From: an uncultured Collinsella sp.
GTDB taxonomy: Bacteria; Actinomycetota; Coriobacteriia; Coriobacteriales; Coriobacteriaceae
Reading direction: 5' to 3'
Length of the DNA stretch: 31,339 nucleotides
Assembly (NCBI GenBank): GCA_902465265.1
Contig: CABQMF010000016.1
Location: 1-31,339, forward strand
A program made the position numbers and the translations under genes. This document shows positions 7,371-15,878 of the stretch, piece by piece (position 1 is the stretch's first letter; each line of letters begins with the position of its first letter). The notes beneath the pieces were generated by a model. It saw nothing but the letters and a program-made list of their open reading frames with translations, was not told where the DNA came from and ran no database searches.

Positions 7371-9821
7371 TTATATAAGCCTAAAGTGCTCGAGCGCCTT
7401 GACGACGCCATCTTTGTCGACCGAGTCGGTGATGTAGTCGGCGCGCTTTTTGAGATAGTCCGGCGCATTGCCCATGGCGATACCGACATCGACGGCGTTT
7501 ATCAGCGAGACGTCATTGCTGGCGTCGCCGATGCCGTATACGGTTCCGTGGTGGGGATCGAGGGCGTCGAGTACAGACTGGATGCCCCCGCGCTTCGTGC
7601 ATTCGCGGGGCGAGATTTCGGTTACCTCGAGTTCGAGCTCGTTAAAGCACAGCAGCGGCTCAAGTGCCTTATCTTGAGCGATGTGGTTGGCGAGCGATGT
7701 AGACATCAAGATCTTGTAGGCACTGTAATGCTGCAGCTGCGTGACTGCGTCGCCCAGGGTGCGCGCGTATCCGGGGGCATCGGGGGCATCGGCACTCATG
7801 CGCACGACGCCGTTGAGGCCCTCAAAGCGGATGACCTCGCCCGATTGCTCAAGGTAGGGGGCAAGACGCTGCAGCATGCTGGGCGTCATCGACAGATCGC
7901 GAATTGCGCGTCCGTTGATCTCGGCGTAACCGCCCGCAAGACAGACGATGCCGGTCCACGGCAGCTCAAGAAGTTTGGGGTGGATGCAGCTCAGGGTGCG
8001 TCCCGTGCAGATAAAGGCCATGTTGCCGTTGGCGACAAACTCGCGGATTGCCTGCGAAACCGCCTCGTTGGGATAGGGGGACAGATCGCGCTCGTCTTCG
8101 GGAAGCTCCTGGGCAAGTCTGGGATCTTGCCAGGCGAGCGTACCGTCGATGTCGAAGAAGCAGATATCGCCGTGCTTGTGGGTTGGGCCGGCGGCAGAGG
8201 AGGCCGAGGTGGTGGGCGCAAATTCCGGCTCGAGGCCCATGATCTGGTCAAAATGCTCTTTAACGCGGGGAACGGAGATGCCGATGATCACTTGGGCGGT
8301 CTTGCCCGTAATGATGAGGCCCTTGGCGCCCGCCGCGACAAACGACGCGTTATCTGCAACGATGGAAGGGTCTGCGACCTCGACGCGCAGGCGCGTGGCG
8401 CAGTTGATTGCGCCCACAATATTGCCAACGCCACCTAAAAGCTGAATTACCCGCTCAGCGAGGGCGTGATCTTGATCGGATCGACTATTGACCTCGTCAT
8501 TGGGAGATTGCTCTTTGGCAAAGCCGCTTCCCGTTAAAGGATCGATTGCCGCGCGATTGGCGACATGATCCTCGCGGCCCGGCGTCTTAAGGTCATAGAT
8601 CAAGATGAGTGCTCGAAAACTAACAAAAAAGATGAGGCTAAAGGCAAGGCCGATACCGAGCGCCAAAAGATAGGCACCGGCATGCGTGCGCATGAGCGGA
8701 ATAAAGTTGAAGGCTGCCATCTCCATGAGGCCGCCCGAGAAGATGCCGACGATGCCAAAGAGATTCATGGTTGTGGCAAGGCAAGACGATAAGACGGCGT
8801 AGAGAAAAAAGAGCCCGGGGTGGGTGAACATAAAGAGAAACTCGAGTGGCTCGGTAACGCCGCAAACCACCGAGGCGATGATGGCGGGAACAAGGATGAC
8901 CCTGAGGCCGGCGCGGCGTTCTGGTTTTGCGGTGGAGTAGAACGCGGCTGCGATGGCGGGAAGGCCAAAGAGCTTGACCCAGCCGGTGGCGGTAAAACCG
9001 GCCCACGGCGCAAGTTCATTAAGGGGGCGCGTGCTATGGGAGAGGATGGGGAGCAAGCTGCTCCACGTGGCGTAGATGCCGTCGTTAATGACCAGGTTGT
9101 CGTAGTAGATCGGCATGTAGAGCAGGTGGTGCAGCCCCATGGGCTCGAGCGCTCGCTCCAAAAACACAAAGATGCCCACGCCAAAGGGGCCGACGCTCGT
9201 AAGTGCATGGCGCAGCGTTTCGGTCATTGCGTATACGGAGGGCACGATGGCGGCCGAGATAGCGGCAAGGGCAAACACGGCAAAAAAGCTGATGAGGTAG
9301 ACCAACGAGGAGCCCGAGAAGGTGCCGAGCCAATCGGGAACCTTGGCATCGTAGAAGCGGTCATGGATGGCGACGACGGTTGCCGATACCACCAGCGGGC
9401 CGATAATGCCGGTGTCGAGCGTCTTGATGCCGTCGATGACGGTGATACCGTTGGCGGGGGTCAAAGATGACGGGTACTTAAGCCCAAGGTTGTCTCCGCT
9501 CAGCTTAATGATCTCGCTCAAAAAGAAGCAGTAGGCAAAATAGGCGACGAGTGCCTCGAGGCAGCAACGAGCCGGCTGCTTTCGGGCAAGGCCGATGGGC
9601 AGCGCTACGGCAAACAGGAGCGGAAGGCGTTTAAAGACCGTCCACGAGCCGCGCTGGATGATAGCCCAGAAAACGTACCAAGGGGTTCCGTATACGGCGA
9701 GGTCGCCGACGATGTCCGCGGTTGTTGCGAGAGCGGAGATGCCGACCATAAGGCCCGATATGGAAAACAGCATGGCGGGCGCGAACATTGCCCCGCCAAA
9801 ACGTTGGATTTTCTGCAGCAT
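7371..9821 (-). CDS. PTS EIIC-EIIB (glucose/maltose family) fused to a Cof-type HAD phosphatase
   Basis: 816 residues with three parts. Residues 1-415 are a PTS EIIC of the glucose/maltose/GlcNAc family: about ten helices, the EPMGLHHLLY segment at 226-235 and the GVTEPLEF signature at 321-328. Residues 450-530 are EIIB with the phosphorylated cysteine in INCATRLRV (Cys474). After a linker, 552-816 form a complete HAD hydrolase of the Cof/sucrose-phosphatase group: motif I DIDGT (Asp557, Asp559), motif II TGR (Thr606), motif III Lys743 in CTKRGG, and motif IV GDASND (Asp766, Asp770). No EIIA domain is present, so phosphate must come from an EIIA elsewhere. The order suggests sugar import as the phosphate ester, followed by dephosphorylation by the same chain; maltose, trehalose or another glucoside is inferred from neighbours. 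The start is supported by GGGAGG. It is divergent from a GntR regulator, with a palindrome near its transcription start. Confidence 0.9.
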   Translation of the reverse strand: MLQKIQRFGGAMFAPAMLFSISGLMVGISALATTADIVGDLAVYGTPWYVFWAIIQRGSWTVFKRLPLLFAVALPIGLARKQPARCCLEALVAYFAYCFFLSEIIKLSGDNLGLKYPSSLTPANGITVIDGIKTLDTGIIGPLVVSATVVAIHDRFYDAKVPDWLGTFSGSSLVYLISFFAVFALAAISAAIVPSVYAMTETLRHALTSVGPFGVGIFVFLERALEPMGLHHLLYMPIYYDNLVINDGIYATWSSLLPILSHSTRPLNELAPWAGFTATGWVKLFGLPAIAAAFYSTAKPERRAGLRVILVPAIIASVVCGVTEPLEFLFMFTHPGLFFLYAVLSSCLATTMNLFGIVGIFSGGLMEMAAFNFIPLMRTHAGAYLLALGIGLAFSLIFFVSFRALILIYDLKTPGREDHVANRAAIDPLTGSGFAKEQSPNDEVNSRSDQDHALAERVIQLLGGVGNIVGAINCATRLRVEVADPSIVADNASFVAAGAKGLIITGKTAQVIIGISVPRVKEHFDQIMGLEPEFAPTTSASSAAGPTHKHGDICFFDIDGTLAWQDPRLAQELPEDERDLSPYPNEAVSQAIREFVANGNMAFICTGRTLSCIHPKLLELPWTGIVCLAGGYAEINGRAIRDLSMTPSMLQRLAPYLEQSGEVIRFEGLNGVVRMSADAPDAPGYARTLGDAVTQLQHYSAYKILMSTSLANHIAQDKALEPLLCFNELELEVTEISPRECTKRGGIQSVLDALDPHHGTVYGIGDASNDVSLINAVDVGIAMGNAPDYLKKRADYITDSVDKDGVVKALEHFRLI

Positions 9822-9864
9822 GTTCTGCCTCCCGAATATCGAGGTGCGTTGCGCGTGGTGAAAC

Positions 9865-9887
9865 GTTTAAACAATGGATTCATTGTA
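9865..9887 (-). promoter_or_regulatory. Promoter (-10) and operator of the PTS-HAD gene
   Basis: On the minus strand a consensus-like -10, TACAAT, lies at 9887-9882. GTTTAAAC (9865-9872, flanked by AA on one side) lies just downstream, around the expected transcription start, a position suited to repression. The same palindrome is at the GntR, ABC and malQ promoters. Confidence 0.5.
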
Positions 9888-9986
9888 GAGGACTGGACGA
9901 TTGCCGTGCCGGCAGTTTTGAGCGAAACCGATTTGGGCACGACAGGAGCCGCCAACGGTTAAATATTGTCGCTTTACCGATAATCG

Positions 9987-10015
9987 GTTTAAACAACTTT
10001 AAGAAATGCTATCGT
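9987..10015 (+). promoter_or_regulatory. GntR gene promoter region with GTTTAAAC operator
   Basis: GTTTAAAC at 9987-9994 lies inside GGTTTAAACAAC. A possible -10, TATCGT, is at 10010-10015, with no clear -35. The operator would overlap the -35 region, which fits autoregulation. The two palindromes in this divergent intergenic region are 122 bp apart. Confidence 0.45.
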
Positions 10016-10048
10016 GCCTAGCCAGCAAGAAGATGCAGAGGTGAAACA

Positions 10049-10768
10049 ATGCCAAAAGCGATTTACGAAGGAATCTACCGCGAGATCCGTTCGCGCATCA
10101 TTAACGGGACCTATGCGTTTCAGGAGATGCTGCCAACCGAAGCCGAGCTGACCGCGGAATTTGGCTGCACGCGCAATACCGTCCGCCGCGCTTTGAGCAT
10201 GCTGGCAGACGAGATGTTTGTGCAGCCCATACACGGCAAGGGCGTGCGCGTTATTTGGCTCAAGGGCGAAACCGACATGCTGGGCGCGCTCGAGGAAGTC
10301 GAGTCGTTTGGCGAATTTGCAAAGCGCAACAATGCCGTCGCATCGACCGAGGTCAAGTCTTTTGAACATTTGATTTGCACTGAGCAACTCTCTCGTCGCC
10401 TGGGCTTTAAGGTGGGCGAGGAGTTGATTCGCGTGGTGCGTGTCCGAAGCCTTAACGGCAATGCACGCCAAGTAGACCATGGTTACTTTTTGGAGTCGAT
10501 CGCCAAGGGCCTGACGCCCGAGATCGCCGCAAAATCAATTTACGACTATCTGGAGCACAAACGCGGCGTCAAGGTGATGGCGAGCCGTCGTACGGTGAGT
10601 GTCGAGCTCGCCAACGATGAGGACTGCAGCTACTTGGACCTTGGCAAGTACAATTGCGTCGCCGTTATGGAGAGCCAGTCGTACACCTCGGACGGCATCT
10701 TGTTCGAGGTCACGCATGCCCGCACGCATCCCGAGATCTTCCACTACCGCGTCAACTCCAAGCGATAG
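10049..10768 (+). CDS. GntR-family (HutC/UTRA) transcriptional regulator
   Basis: 239 residues. Residues 1-72 are a winged helix-turn-helix of the GntR type, with the PTEAELTAEFGCTRNTVRRALSMLADE helix pair and a GKGVRV wing. Residues from about 90 form a UTRA ligand-binding domain, which in this subfamily usually senses a phosphorylated sugar or amino-acid derivative. It is divergent from the PTS-HAD gene and upstream of the sugar ABC operon. Palindromes of the kind bound by TreR-like UTRA regulators sit at its own promoter and those of its neighbours. It probably represses the alpha-glucan island until a sugar phosphate made by the PTS is present; the ligand is inferred. The start is the ATG at 10049, preceded by an AGAGGTG ribosome binding site. 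A terminator follows. Confidence 0.88.
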   Translation: MPKAIYEGIYREIRSRIINGTYAFQEMLPTEAELTAEFGCTRNTVRRALSMLADEMFVQPIHGKGVRVIWLKGETDMLGALEEVESFGEFAKRNNAVASTEVKSFEHLICTEQLSRRLGFKVGEELIRVVRVRSLNGNARQVDHGYFLESIAKGLTPEIAAKSIYDYLEHKRGVKVMASRRTVSVELANDEDCSYLDLGKYNCVAVMESQSYTSDGILFEVTHARTHPEIFHYRVNSKR

Positions 10769-10810
10769 CCGGCTAGCTCGCAGCCTGACGAGACTCATGC
10801 CATCAAAGCG

Positions 10811-10859
10811 AAAACGCCCGGTCAAACCGACGATACATCGGCTTGACCGGGCGTTTTCT
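10811..10859 (+). terminator. Intrinsic terminator after the GntR gene
   Basis: A perfect 15-bp stem (10811-10825 with 10843-10857) ends in TTTTCT; an inner CCGA/TCGG pairing extends it. Confidence 0.88.
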
Positions 10860-10917
10860 CTCAAGTATCAAGTTGAAATTACCGTTCACCGAAGTTTTTC
10901 TACCGCTCTAGTAATAC

Positions 10918-10948
10918 TTGTTCAAACAACTAGCCAAATAGCGTATTG
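10918..10948 (+). promoter_or_regulatory. Putative promoter and operator of the sugar ABC operon
   Basis: TTGTTCAAACAA at 10918-10929 matches the TTGTTTAAACAA type in 10 of 12 symmetric positions. TTCAAA within it and TATTGT about 17 bases downstream can serve as -35 and -10. The operator would cover the -35 element. Confidence 0.45.
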
Positions 10949-11037
10949 TACAAATCAGCAAAAGGGGCAAAGTCCCCGAGCCAATCTCCGAAGGCGGCGG
11001 CAAAGGGTGCCGCCACGGTGTGAAAGGGTGGATTGTA

Positions 11038-12354
11038 ATGAAGAACGAAATGAGCAGAAGGCAGTTCCTGGGCTTTGCTGGTTCCGCGGCTGCGGTTCTT
11101 GGTCTGGGTCTCGTGGGCTGTGGTGGTTCTGCCGGCTCCGGCTCCTCTGCTTCTGGTGACGCTGCCGAGGTCTACTTCCTCCAATTCAAGCCCGAGGTCG
11201 ACAAGGAGTGGAAGGAGATCGCCAAGGCGTACAAGGAGGAGAAGGGCGTCGAGGTCAAGATCGTGACCGCCGCCTCCAACACCTACGAGGAGAAGCTCAA
11301 GTCCGAGATGTCCAAGAGCTCCGCTCCGACCCTGTTCCAGGTCAACGGCCCCACCGGTCTTAAGAACTGGAAGGATTACTGCGCCGACCTGTCCGATACC
11401 AAGCTCCGCGGTGAGCTCATTGACGACTCCCTGGCTCTGCAATCCGACGGCAAGGATGTGTGCATCGACTGGGTTCAGGAGAGCTTCGGCATTATTTACA
11501 ACAAGCAGCTGCTCGAGAAGGCTGGCTACAAGGCCGAGGACATCAACTCCTTCGACAAGCTGAAGGCTTGTGCCGACGACATCCAGGCCCGCAAGGACGA
11601 GCTTGGTGTCGAGGGTGCCTTCACTTCCGCCGGCATGGACGACTCCTCCAGCTGGCGCTACACCACCCACCTTGCCAACATGCCGCTCTACTACGAGTTT
11701 GAGAAGGAGCACAACCAGGAGGACGACGAGATCAAGGGTGAGTTCCTCGACAACTACAAGCAGATCTTCGACCTGTACATCACCGACTCCACCTGCGATC
11801 CTTCGCAGCTTGCTTCCAAGACCGGCGACGACGCCACCAACGAGTTCGCAACCGGCAAGGCCGTCTTCTACCAGAACGGCTCTTGGGCCTACTCTGACCT
11901 CGTCAAGGCCGGCATGACCGACGATCAGATTGGCATGATGCCCATCTACATCGGTGTTGACGGCGAGGAGAACCAGGGCCTGTGCTCCGGCGGCGAGAAC
12001 TACTGGTGCGTCAGTTCCCAGGCTTCCGAGGATGCCCAGAAGGCCACCGAGGACTTCATGTATTGGTGCGTCACCGCTGACACCCCGACCAGCATCATCG
12101 CCGACAAGATGGGTCTGACCGCTCCGTTCAAGAGCGCCAAGGAGACCACCAACGTCTTCTCGCAGCAGGCCGTTGCCATGGCCAAGGACGGCAAGAAGAC
12201 CGTCGCTTGGGACTTCGTCTACATTCCCTCCGAGGAGTGGAAGAAGAACCTCAAGCAGGCTCTGATTGCCTACGCTGCCGATAACAGCAAGTGGGACGGC
12301 GTCAAGAACGCCTTCGTCGATGGCTGGAAGACCGAGAAGGCCGCTTCCGAGTAA
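11038..12354 (+). CDS. Sugar ABC transporter substrate-binding lipoprotein
   Basis: 438 residues. The N-terminus has a twin-arginine motif (SRRQFLG, residues 6-12), a hydrophobic stretch and a lipobox LVGC with Cys28 as the lipid-attachment site, then a Gly/Ser linker. The protein is therefore likely exported folded by Tat and anchored outside the membrane. The remainder is a family 1 (MalE/MsmE-like) solute-binding protein that captures oligosaccharides for the permeases encoded next. The start is ATG at 11038, with AAAGGG eight bases upstream; the in-frame GTG at 11020 lacks a site. It is the first gene of a four-gene importer operon. An 11-bp hairpin after the stop probably keeps its mRNA in excess over the permeases. 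The maltodextrin substrate is inferred from context. Confidence 0.9.
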   Translation: MKNEMSRRQFLGFAGSAAAVLGLGLVGCGGSAGSGSSASGDAAEVYFLQFKPEVDKEWKEIAKAYKEEKGVEVKIVTAASNTYEEKLKSEMSKSSAPTLFQVNGPTGLKNWKDYCADLSDTKLRGELIDDSLALQSDGKDVCIDWVQESFGIIYNKQLLEKAGYKAEDINSFDKLKACADDIQARKDELGVEGAFTSAGMDDSSSWRYTTHLANMPLYYEFEKEHNQEDDEIKGEFLDNYKQIFDLYITDSTCDPSQLASKTGDDATNEFATGKAVFYQNGSWAYSDLVKAGMTDDQIGMMPIYIGVDGEENQGLCSGGENYWCVSSQASEDAQKATEDFMYWCVTADTPTSIIADKMGLTAPFKSAKETTNVFSQQAVAMAKDGKKTVAWDFVYIPSEEWKKNLKQALIAYAADNSKWDGVKNAFVDGWKTEKAASE

Positions 12355-12388
12355 GCAGTTGCTGCCCAAGCTATCTGATTAGCGACAG

Positions 12389-12420
12389 GGGGGCGGGCAG
12401 ACGTTGGTTTGCCCGCCCCC
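12389..12420 (+). promoter_or_regulatory. Intercistronic hairpin between binding-protein and permease genes
   Basis: GGGGGCGGGCA pairs perfectly with TGCCCGCCCCC (11 bp, ten-base loop). There is no T run, so it is more likely a 3'-end stabiliser or partial attenuator than a full terminator. Such stems between binding-protein and permease genes are known from the E. coli mal system. Confidence 0.65.
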
Positions 12421-12442
12421 TGCATATTGAAAGGACCCTTTT

Positions 12443-13297
12443 ATGGGCAAAGCACTCAAGCGCTGGTGGCCGCTCTTTATGCTGCCCACGTGTCTGGCGT
12501 TTATGATCGGGTTCGTGATCCCTTTTATCCAGGGCTTCTATCTCTCGTTCTGCCAGTTTATTATCATTAGTAACGCGCACTTTGTCGGTATCGAGAACTA
12601 CGTGCGCGCGCTGTCCGATCCGCAGTTCTCCACGTCGTTCTTCTTTACCGTGGCGTTTGCCTTCCTGTCGACGGTGCTCATCAACGTGATTGCCCTCGCC
12701 ATCGCGCAGGCGCTCACCCGCAAGGCGCTCAAAGGCACCAACATCTTCCGTACGATCTTCTTTATGCCGAACCTGATCGGCGGCATCGTGCTGGGCTACA
12801 TTTGGCAGATTCTGATCAACTGCCTGCTCTCCAACGTGGGCGCCCAGCTCATCGCCCTTAACTCTGCTGCTGGCTTCTGGGGCCTTATCATCCTGACCCT
12901 GTGGCAGCAGGTCGGCTACATGATGATTATCTACATCGCTGGTCTGCAGTCCATTCCGTCCGACTACATCGAGGCCGCCAAGGTCGACGGTGCCACGGCA
13001 TGGCAGACGTTTTGGAAGGTTAAGATCCCTAACCTGATGCCGACCATCACCATCTGCCTGTTCCTGTCCATCACCAACGGCTTTAAGCTGTTCGACCAGA
13101 ACCTCGCCCTTACCGGCGGCGCCCCCGCGCACTCCACCGAGATGCTCGCCCTGAACATCTACAACACGTTCTATTCGCGTGCCGGTATCGCATGGCAGGG
13201 TATCGGTCAGGCCAAGGCGGTTATCTTCTGCATCCTGGTCGTAGCCATCTCCATGATTCAGCTTAAGGCCACGAGGTCCAAGGAGGTGCAGCAGTAA
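12443..13297 (+). CDS. Sugar ABC transporter permease (MalF-like)
   Basis: 284 residues with six predicted membrane helices. It is a binding-protein-dependent permease of the CUT1 (oligosaccharide) family. The EAA loop that docks on the ATPase is clear at 177-195 (EAAKVDGATAWQTFWKVKIP). The short N-terminus lacks the extra helices and periplasmic loop of enteric MalF, as is usual in Gram-positive CUT1 systems. GAAAGGA precedes the ATG. Its stop overlaps the start of the next permease by one base (TAATG), so the two are translationally coupled and should form a heterodimeric channel. Confidence 0.92.
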   Translation: MGKALKRWWPLFMLPTCLAFMIGFVIPFIQGFYLSFCQFIIISNAHFVGIENYVRALSDPQFSTSFFFTVAFAFLSTVLINVIALAIAQALTRKALKGTNIFRTIFFMPNLIGGIVLGYIWQILINCLLSNVGAQLIALNSAAGFWGLIILTLWQQVGYMMIIYIAGLQSIPSDYIEAAKVDGATAWQTFWKVKIPNLMPTITICLFLSITNGFKLFDQNLALTGGAPAHSTEMLALNIYNTFYSRAGIAWQGIGQAKAVIFCILVVAISMIQLKATRSKEVQQ

Positions 13298-14136
13298 TGA
13301 AACGCGATAAGGTTATCAATCGTGCGCTCTCGATTTTCTTTACGATTCTGTCGCTCGCGTGGATCTACCCCGTGTTCATGATTGCGCTCAATTCCTTTAA
13401 AAAGGCAACTGCAATCAGCACCACCACGGCATTCGATCTGCTCACGCCCGAGACGTTCAACGGCCTTGCAAACTACGTGCACGCTCTTAACGAGCAGGGC
13501 TTTGCCTCGGCGTTTATGTACTCGCTCATCATCACGGTCACGTCGGTCGTTCTGATCTTGGTGTGCTGCTCCATGTGCGCCTGGTACGTAGTCCGTGTCA
13601 ACAGCAAGATCTCGAACTTCTTCTATTATCTGTTCGTCTTTTCTATGGTCGTGCCCTTCCAGATGCTCATGTTCACGCTGTCCAATTTGGCGGACCGCAT
13701 CGGCTTCAACACGCCGTTCAACATCTGCTTTATCTACCTTGGCTTTGGCGCGGGCCTGGCGGTCTTTATGTTCGCCGGCTTTGTAAAGAACATCCCGCTC
13801 GAAATCGAAGAGGCGGCCATGATTGATGGCTGCAACCCGGTCCAGGTGTTCTTTAAGATCGTCCTCCCCATCATGAAGCCCACCTATCTTTCGGTCGGCA
13901 TTCTCGAGACCATGTGGGTCTGGAACGACTACCTGCTGCCCTACCTTACGCTCGACTCCACCAAGTACAAGACCATTCCTATCTTGATCCAGTACTTCCG
14001 CGGCGGCTACGGCCACGTCGAGCTCGGCCCCATGATGGCTTGCATCATGATGGTCGTTGTCCCCATCGTCGTCATGTATATCCTTTGCCAGAAGTACATC
14101 ATCGACGGCGTGGTGGCAGGTGCCGTCAAGGGCTGA
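13297..14136 (+). CDS. Sugar ABC transporter permease (MalG-like)
   Basis: 279 residues with six membrane helices; the second CUT1 permease of the importer. The EAA loop is at 171-190 (EEAAMIDGCNPVQVFFKIVL). The early IYPVFMIALNSFK segment and the YLLPYLTL region near the C-terminus match MalG/MsmG-type proteins. Start ATG overlaps the stop of the MalF-like gene; AAGGAGG lies just upstream inside that gene. It should pair with the MalF-like protein and the ATPase encoded downstream. Confidence 0.92.
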   Translation: MKRDKVINRALSIFFTILSLAWIYPVFMIALNSFKKATAISTTTAFDLLTPETFNGLANYVHALNEQGFASAFMYSLIITVTSVVLILVCCSMCAWYVVRVNSKISNFFYYLFVFSMVVPFQMLMFTLSNLADRIGFNTPFNICFIYLGFGAGLAVFMFAGFVKNIPLEIEEAAMIDGCNPVQVFFKIVLPIMKPTYLSVGILETMWVWNDYLLPYLTLDSTKYKTIPILIQYFRGGYGHVELGPMMACIMMVVVPIVVMYILCQKYIIDGVVAGAVKG

Positions 14137-14160
14137 TGCCGTAACTGTTTTGCAAGTTTC

Positions 14161-14186
14161 TGCGGCGCCCTCAACATGGTGCCGCA
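14161..14186 (+). promoter_or_regulatory. Intercistronic hairpin before the ATPase gene
   Basis: TGCGGCGCC pairs with GGTGCCGCA (nine pairs, one G-U) around an eight-base loop. There is no T run. It lies between the permease stop and the ATPase ribosome binding site and may adjust mRNA stability. Confidence 0.45.
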
Positions 14187-14203
14187 TATCGAAAGGTAAA
14201 GAC

Positions 14204-15403
14204 ATGGCCGAGATCGTTCTCAAACATGTTCAGAAGGTGTATCCCAACACCGAGTCCAAAAAGAAGGGCTTCTTTGGCAAAAAGAAGAAGACCGAGGAGA
14301 AGAAGCACAACCTCAAGGTTACCGAGGATGGCGTGCTCGCTGTTGAGGACTTTAACCTCACCGTTCACGACCAGGAGTTCGTCGTCCTCGTTGGCCCGTC
14401 TGGCTGCGGTAAGTCCACGACGATGCGCATGGTTGCTGGCCTGGAGGACATCACCTCGGGTGACGTGTTCATCGACGGCAAGCGCGTCAACGACGTCGCT
14501 CCCAAGGACCGCGACATCGCCATGGTGTTCCAGAGCTACGCTCTGTACCCCAACATGACGGTGTACGAGAACATGGCGTTTACGCTTGAGCTCAAGAAGG
14601 TCCCCAAGGACGAGATCGACCGCAAGGTTCGCTCCGCTGCCGAGATCCTGGGTATTACCGAGTACCTCGACCGTAAGCCCAAGGCGCTCTCGGGCGGTCA
14701 GCGTCAGCGCGTCGCCATCGGCCGCGCCATCGTGCGTGACCCCAAGGTCTTCCTGATGGACGAGCCGCTGTCTAACCTGGACGCCAAGCTGCGTAACCAG
14801 ATGCGTGCCGAGCTCATCAAGCTGCGTCACGAGATCAAGGGCACCTTTATCTACGTTACCCACGATCAGACCGAGGCCATGACTCTCGGCGACCGCATCG
14901 TGGTCATGAAGGACGGCGTCGTCCAGCAGATCGCTACGCCGCAGGAGGTTTTCAACCATCCCGCGAACATCTTCGTCGCCGGCTTTATCGGCGTGCCGCA
15001 GATGAACTTCTTCGATGCCCAGCTGGTGCGCTCGGGCGACGGCTTTACCGTCAAGACCGAGGATATGAACGTGGCGCTCGCTCCCGAGACCTGCGCTCAG
15101 CTTGCCCTCAACTGGGACGGCGGCGACGTGAAGGAGATCACGGCCGGCGTGCGCCCCGAGCAGATTCTGCTTGCCGACAAGGACGAGGAGGGTGCACTCC
15201 AGGGCACCGTCGAGGTGACCGAGCTCATGGGCTCGACCGAGCATGTCCACGTGACCGCTCCCGATGGCCAGTTTGTCCTGATCATTCCCGTTGTCGACCT
15301 TGAGGCCAAGGGTGCGCTCAAGGCTGGCGACACCATCTGGTTCAAGTTCGAGAAGAACGCGACCCATCTCTTCGATAAGGTGTCTGGTAAGAACCTTATC
15401 TAG
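14204..15403 (+). CDS. Sugar ABC transporter ATP-binding protein (MalK/MsmX/UgpC type)
   Basis: 399 residues. Walker A GPSGCGKST at 64-72, Q-loop FQSYALYPN near 109, signature LSGGQ at 162-166, Walker B VFLMDE at 182-187 and the H-loop in VTHDQTEAM. The C-terminal third is the TOBE/MalK-like regulatory domain. The start is ATG at 14204 with GAAAGG upstream; longer in-frame starts overlap the permease gene and give a sequence unlike the family. One oddity: residues about 16-43 form a Lys/Glu-rich insertion between the first two beta strands, a place where most MsmX-type proteins have only a short turn. It energises the importer encoded just upstream and, as with MsmX, could serve other CUT1 importers. 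A terminator follows. Confidence 0.93.
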   Translation: MAEIVLKHVQKVYPNTESKKKGFFGKKKKTEEKKHNLKVTEDGVLAVEDFNLTVHDQEFVVLVGPSGCGKSTTMRMVAGLEDITSGDVFIDGKRVNDVAPKDRDIAMVFQSYALYPNMTVYENMAFTLELKKVPKDEIDRKVRSAAEILGITEYLDRKPKALSGGQRQRVAIGRAIVRDPKVFLMDEPLSNLDAKLRNQMRAELIKLRHEIKGTFIYVTHDQTEAMTLGDRIVVMKDGVVQQIATPQEVFNHPANIFVAGFIGVPQMNFFDAQLVRSGDGFTVKTEDMNVALAPETCAQLALNWDGGDVKEITAGVRPEQILLADKDEEGALQGTVEVTELMGSTEHVHVTAPDGQFVLIIPVVDLEAKGALKAGDTIWFKFEKNATHLFDKVSGKNLI

Positions 15404-15471
15404 GCCCGGTGCATCCAGGCCCTTCCTTTGGGCGACTGCGGCTTTGCCATCCTTTTGCCGTGGTCACATAT

Positions 15472-15515
15472 AAGGCTCCCCTCCCGTCCACTGGGCGAGA
15501 GGGGAGCCTTTCTTT
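15472..15515 (+). terminator. Intrinsic terminator of the ABC operon
   Basis: AAGGCTCCCCTC (from 15472) pairs with GAGGGGAGCCTT (to 15510) and is followed by TCTTT. Confidence 0.9.
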
Positions 15516-15542
15516 GTGCCGGGGTTGTCTGGTCGGTCGTTT

Positions 15543-15840
15543 GTCTCGATCTGTAACAAGTAGAGGATCGAATTGGCTTTAGATGTTACAGAACGAGATT
15601 GAGTTGAGCCGCCTGTCCTTCCGTCTCGATCTGTAACACGAAGGACTGATTTCGGTAGTTACCTGTTACAGAACGAGATTGTTTTAGCCGGCTTATCCAT
15701 TTGTCTCGATCTGTAACAGTAAGGGCGGATTTCGGACATTAGATGTTACAGATTGAGATGAACCCTGGGGAAAGGACCGGTTTGTCTCGATCTGTAACAG
15801 GTGGGACCGTTTTGGCCGAGTAGGTGTTACAGATTGAGAC
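15543..15840. repeat. Array of four 80-bp repeats, each an imperfect inverted repeat
   Basis: Units start at 15543, 15623, 15703 and 15784 (periods 80, 80 and 81). Each 57-58-base unit begins with GTCTCGATCTGTAACA, identical in all four, and ends with its near-complement TGTTACAGA(A/T)(C/T)GAGA(T/C). The 16-mer thus occurs eight times in alternating orientation. The 25 bases between arms and the roughly 22-base linkers are only loosely conserved. As RNA each unit would form a stem of about 14-16 bp with a 25-base loop. It lies between two convergent transcription units. No open frame explains it. It could be a small RNA with four stems, a protein-binding array or a mobile repeat; the type is unknown to me. 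Confidence 0.85.
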
Positions 15841-15878
15841 GGTTTAGTCGAGGCGGGCCACGGGCAACACACGGGCAC

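Noticed and set aside
15543..15840. CRISPR array
   Set aside because: The conserved 16-mers alternate in orientation and form inverted pairs, the spacing is 80 bp, and no cas genes are present.
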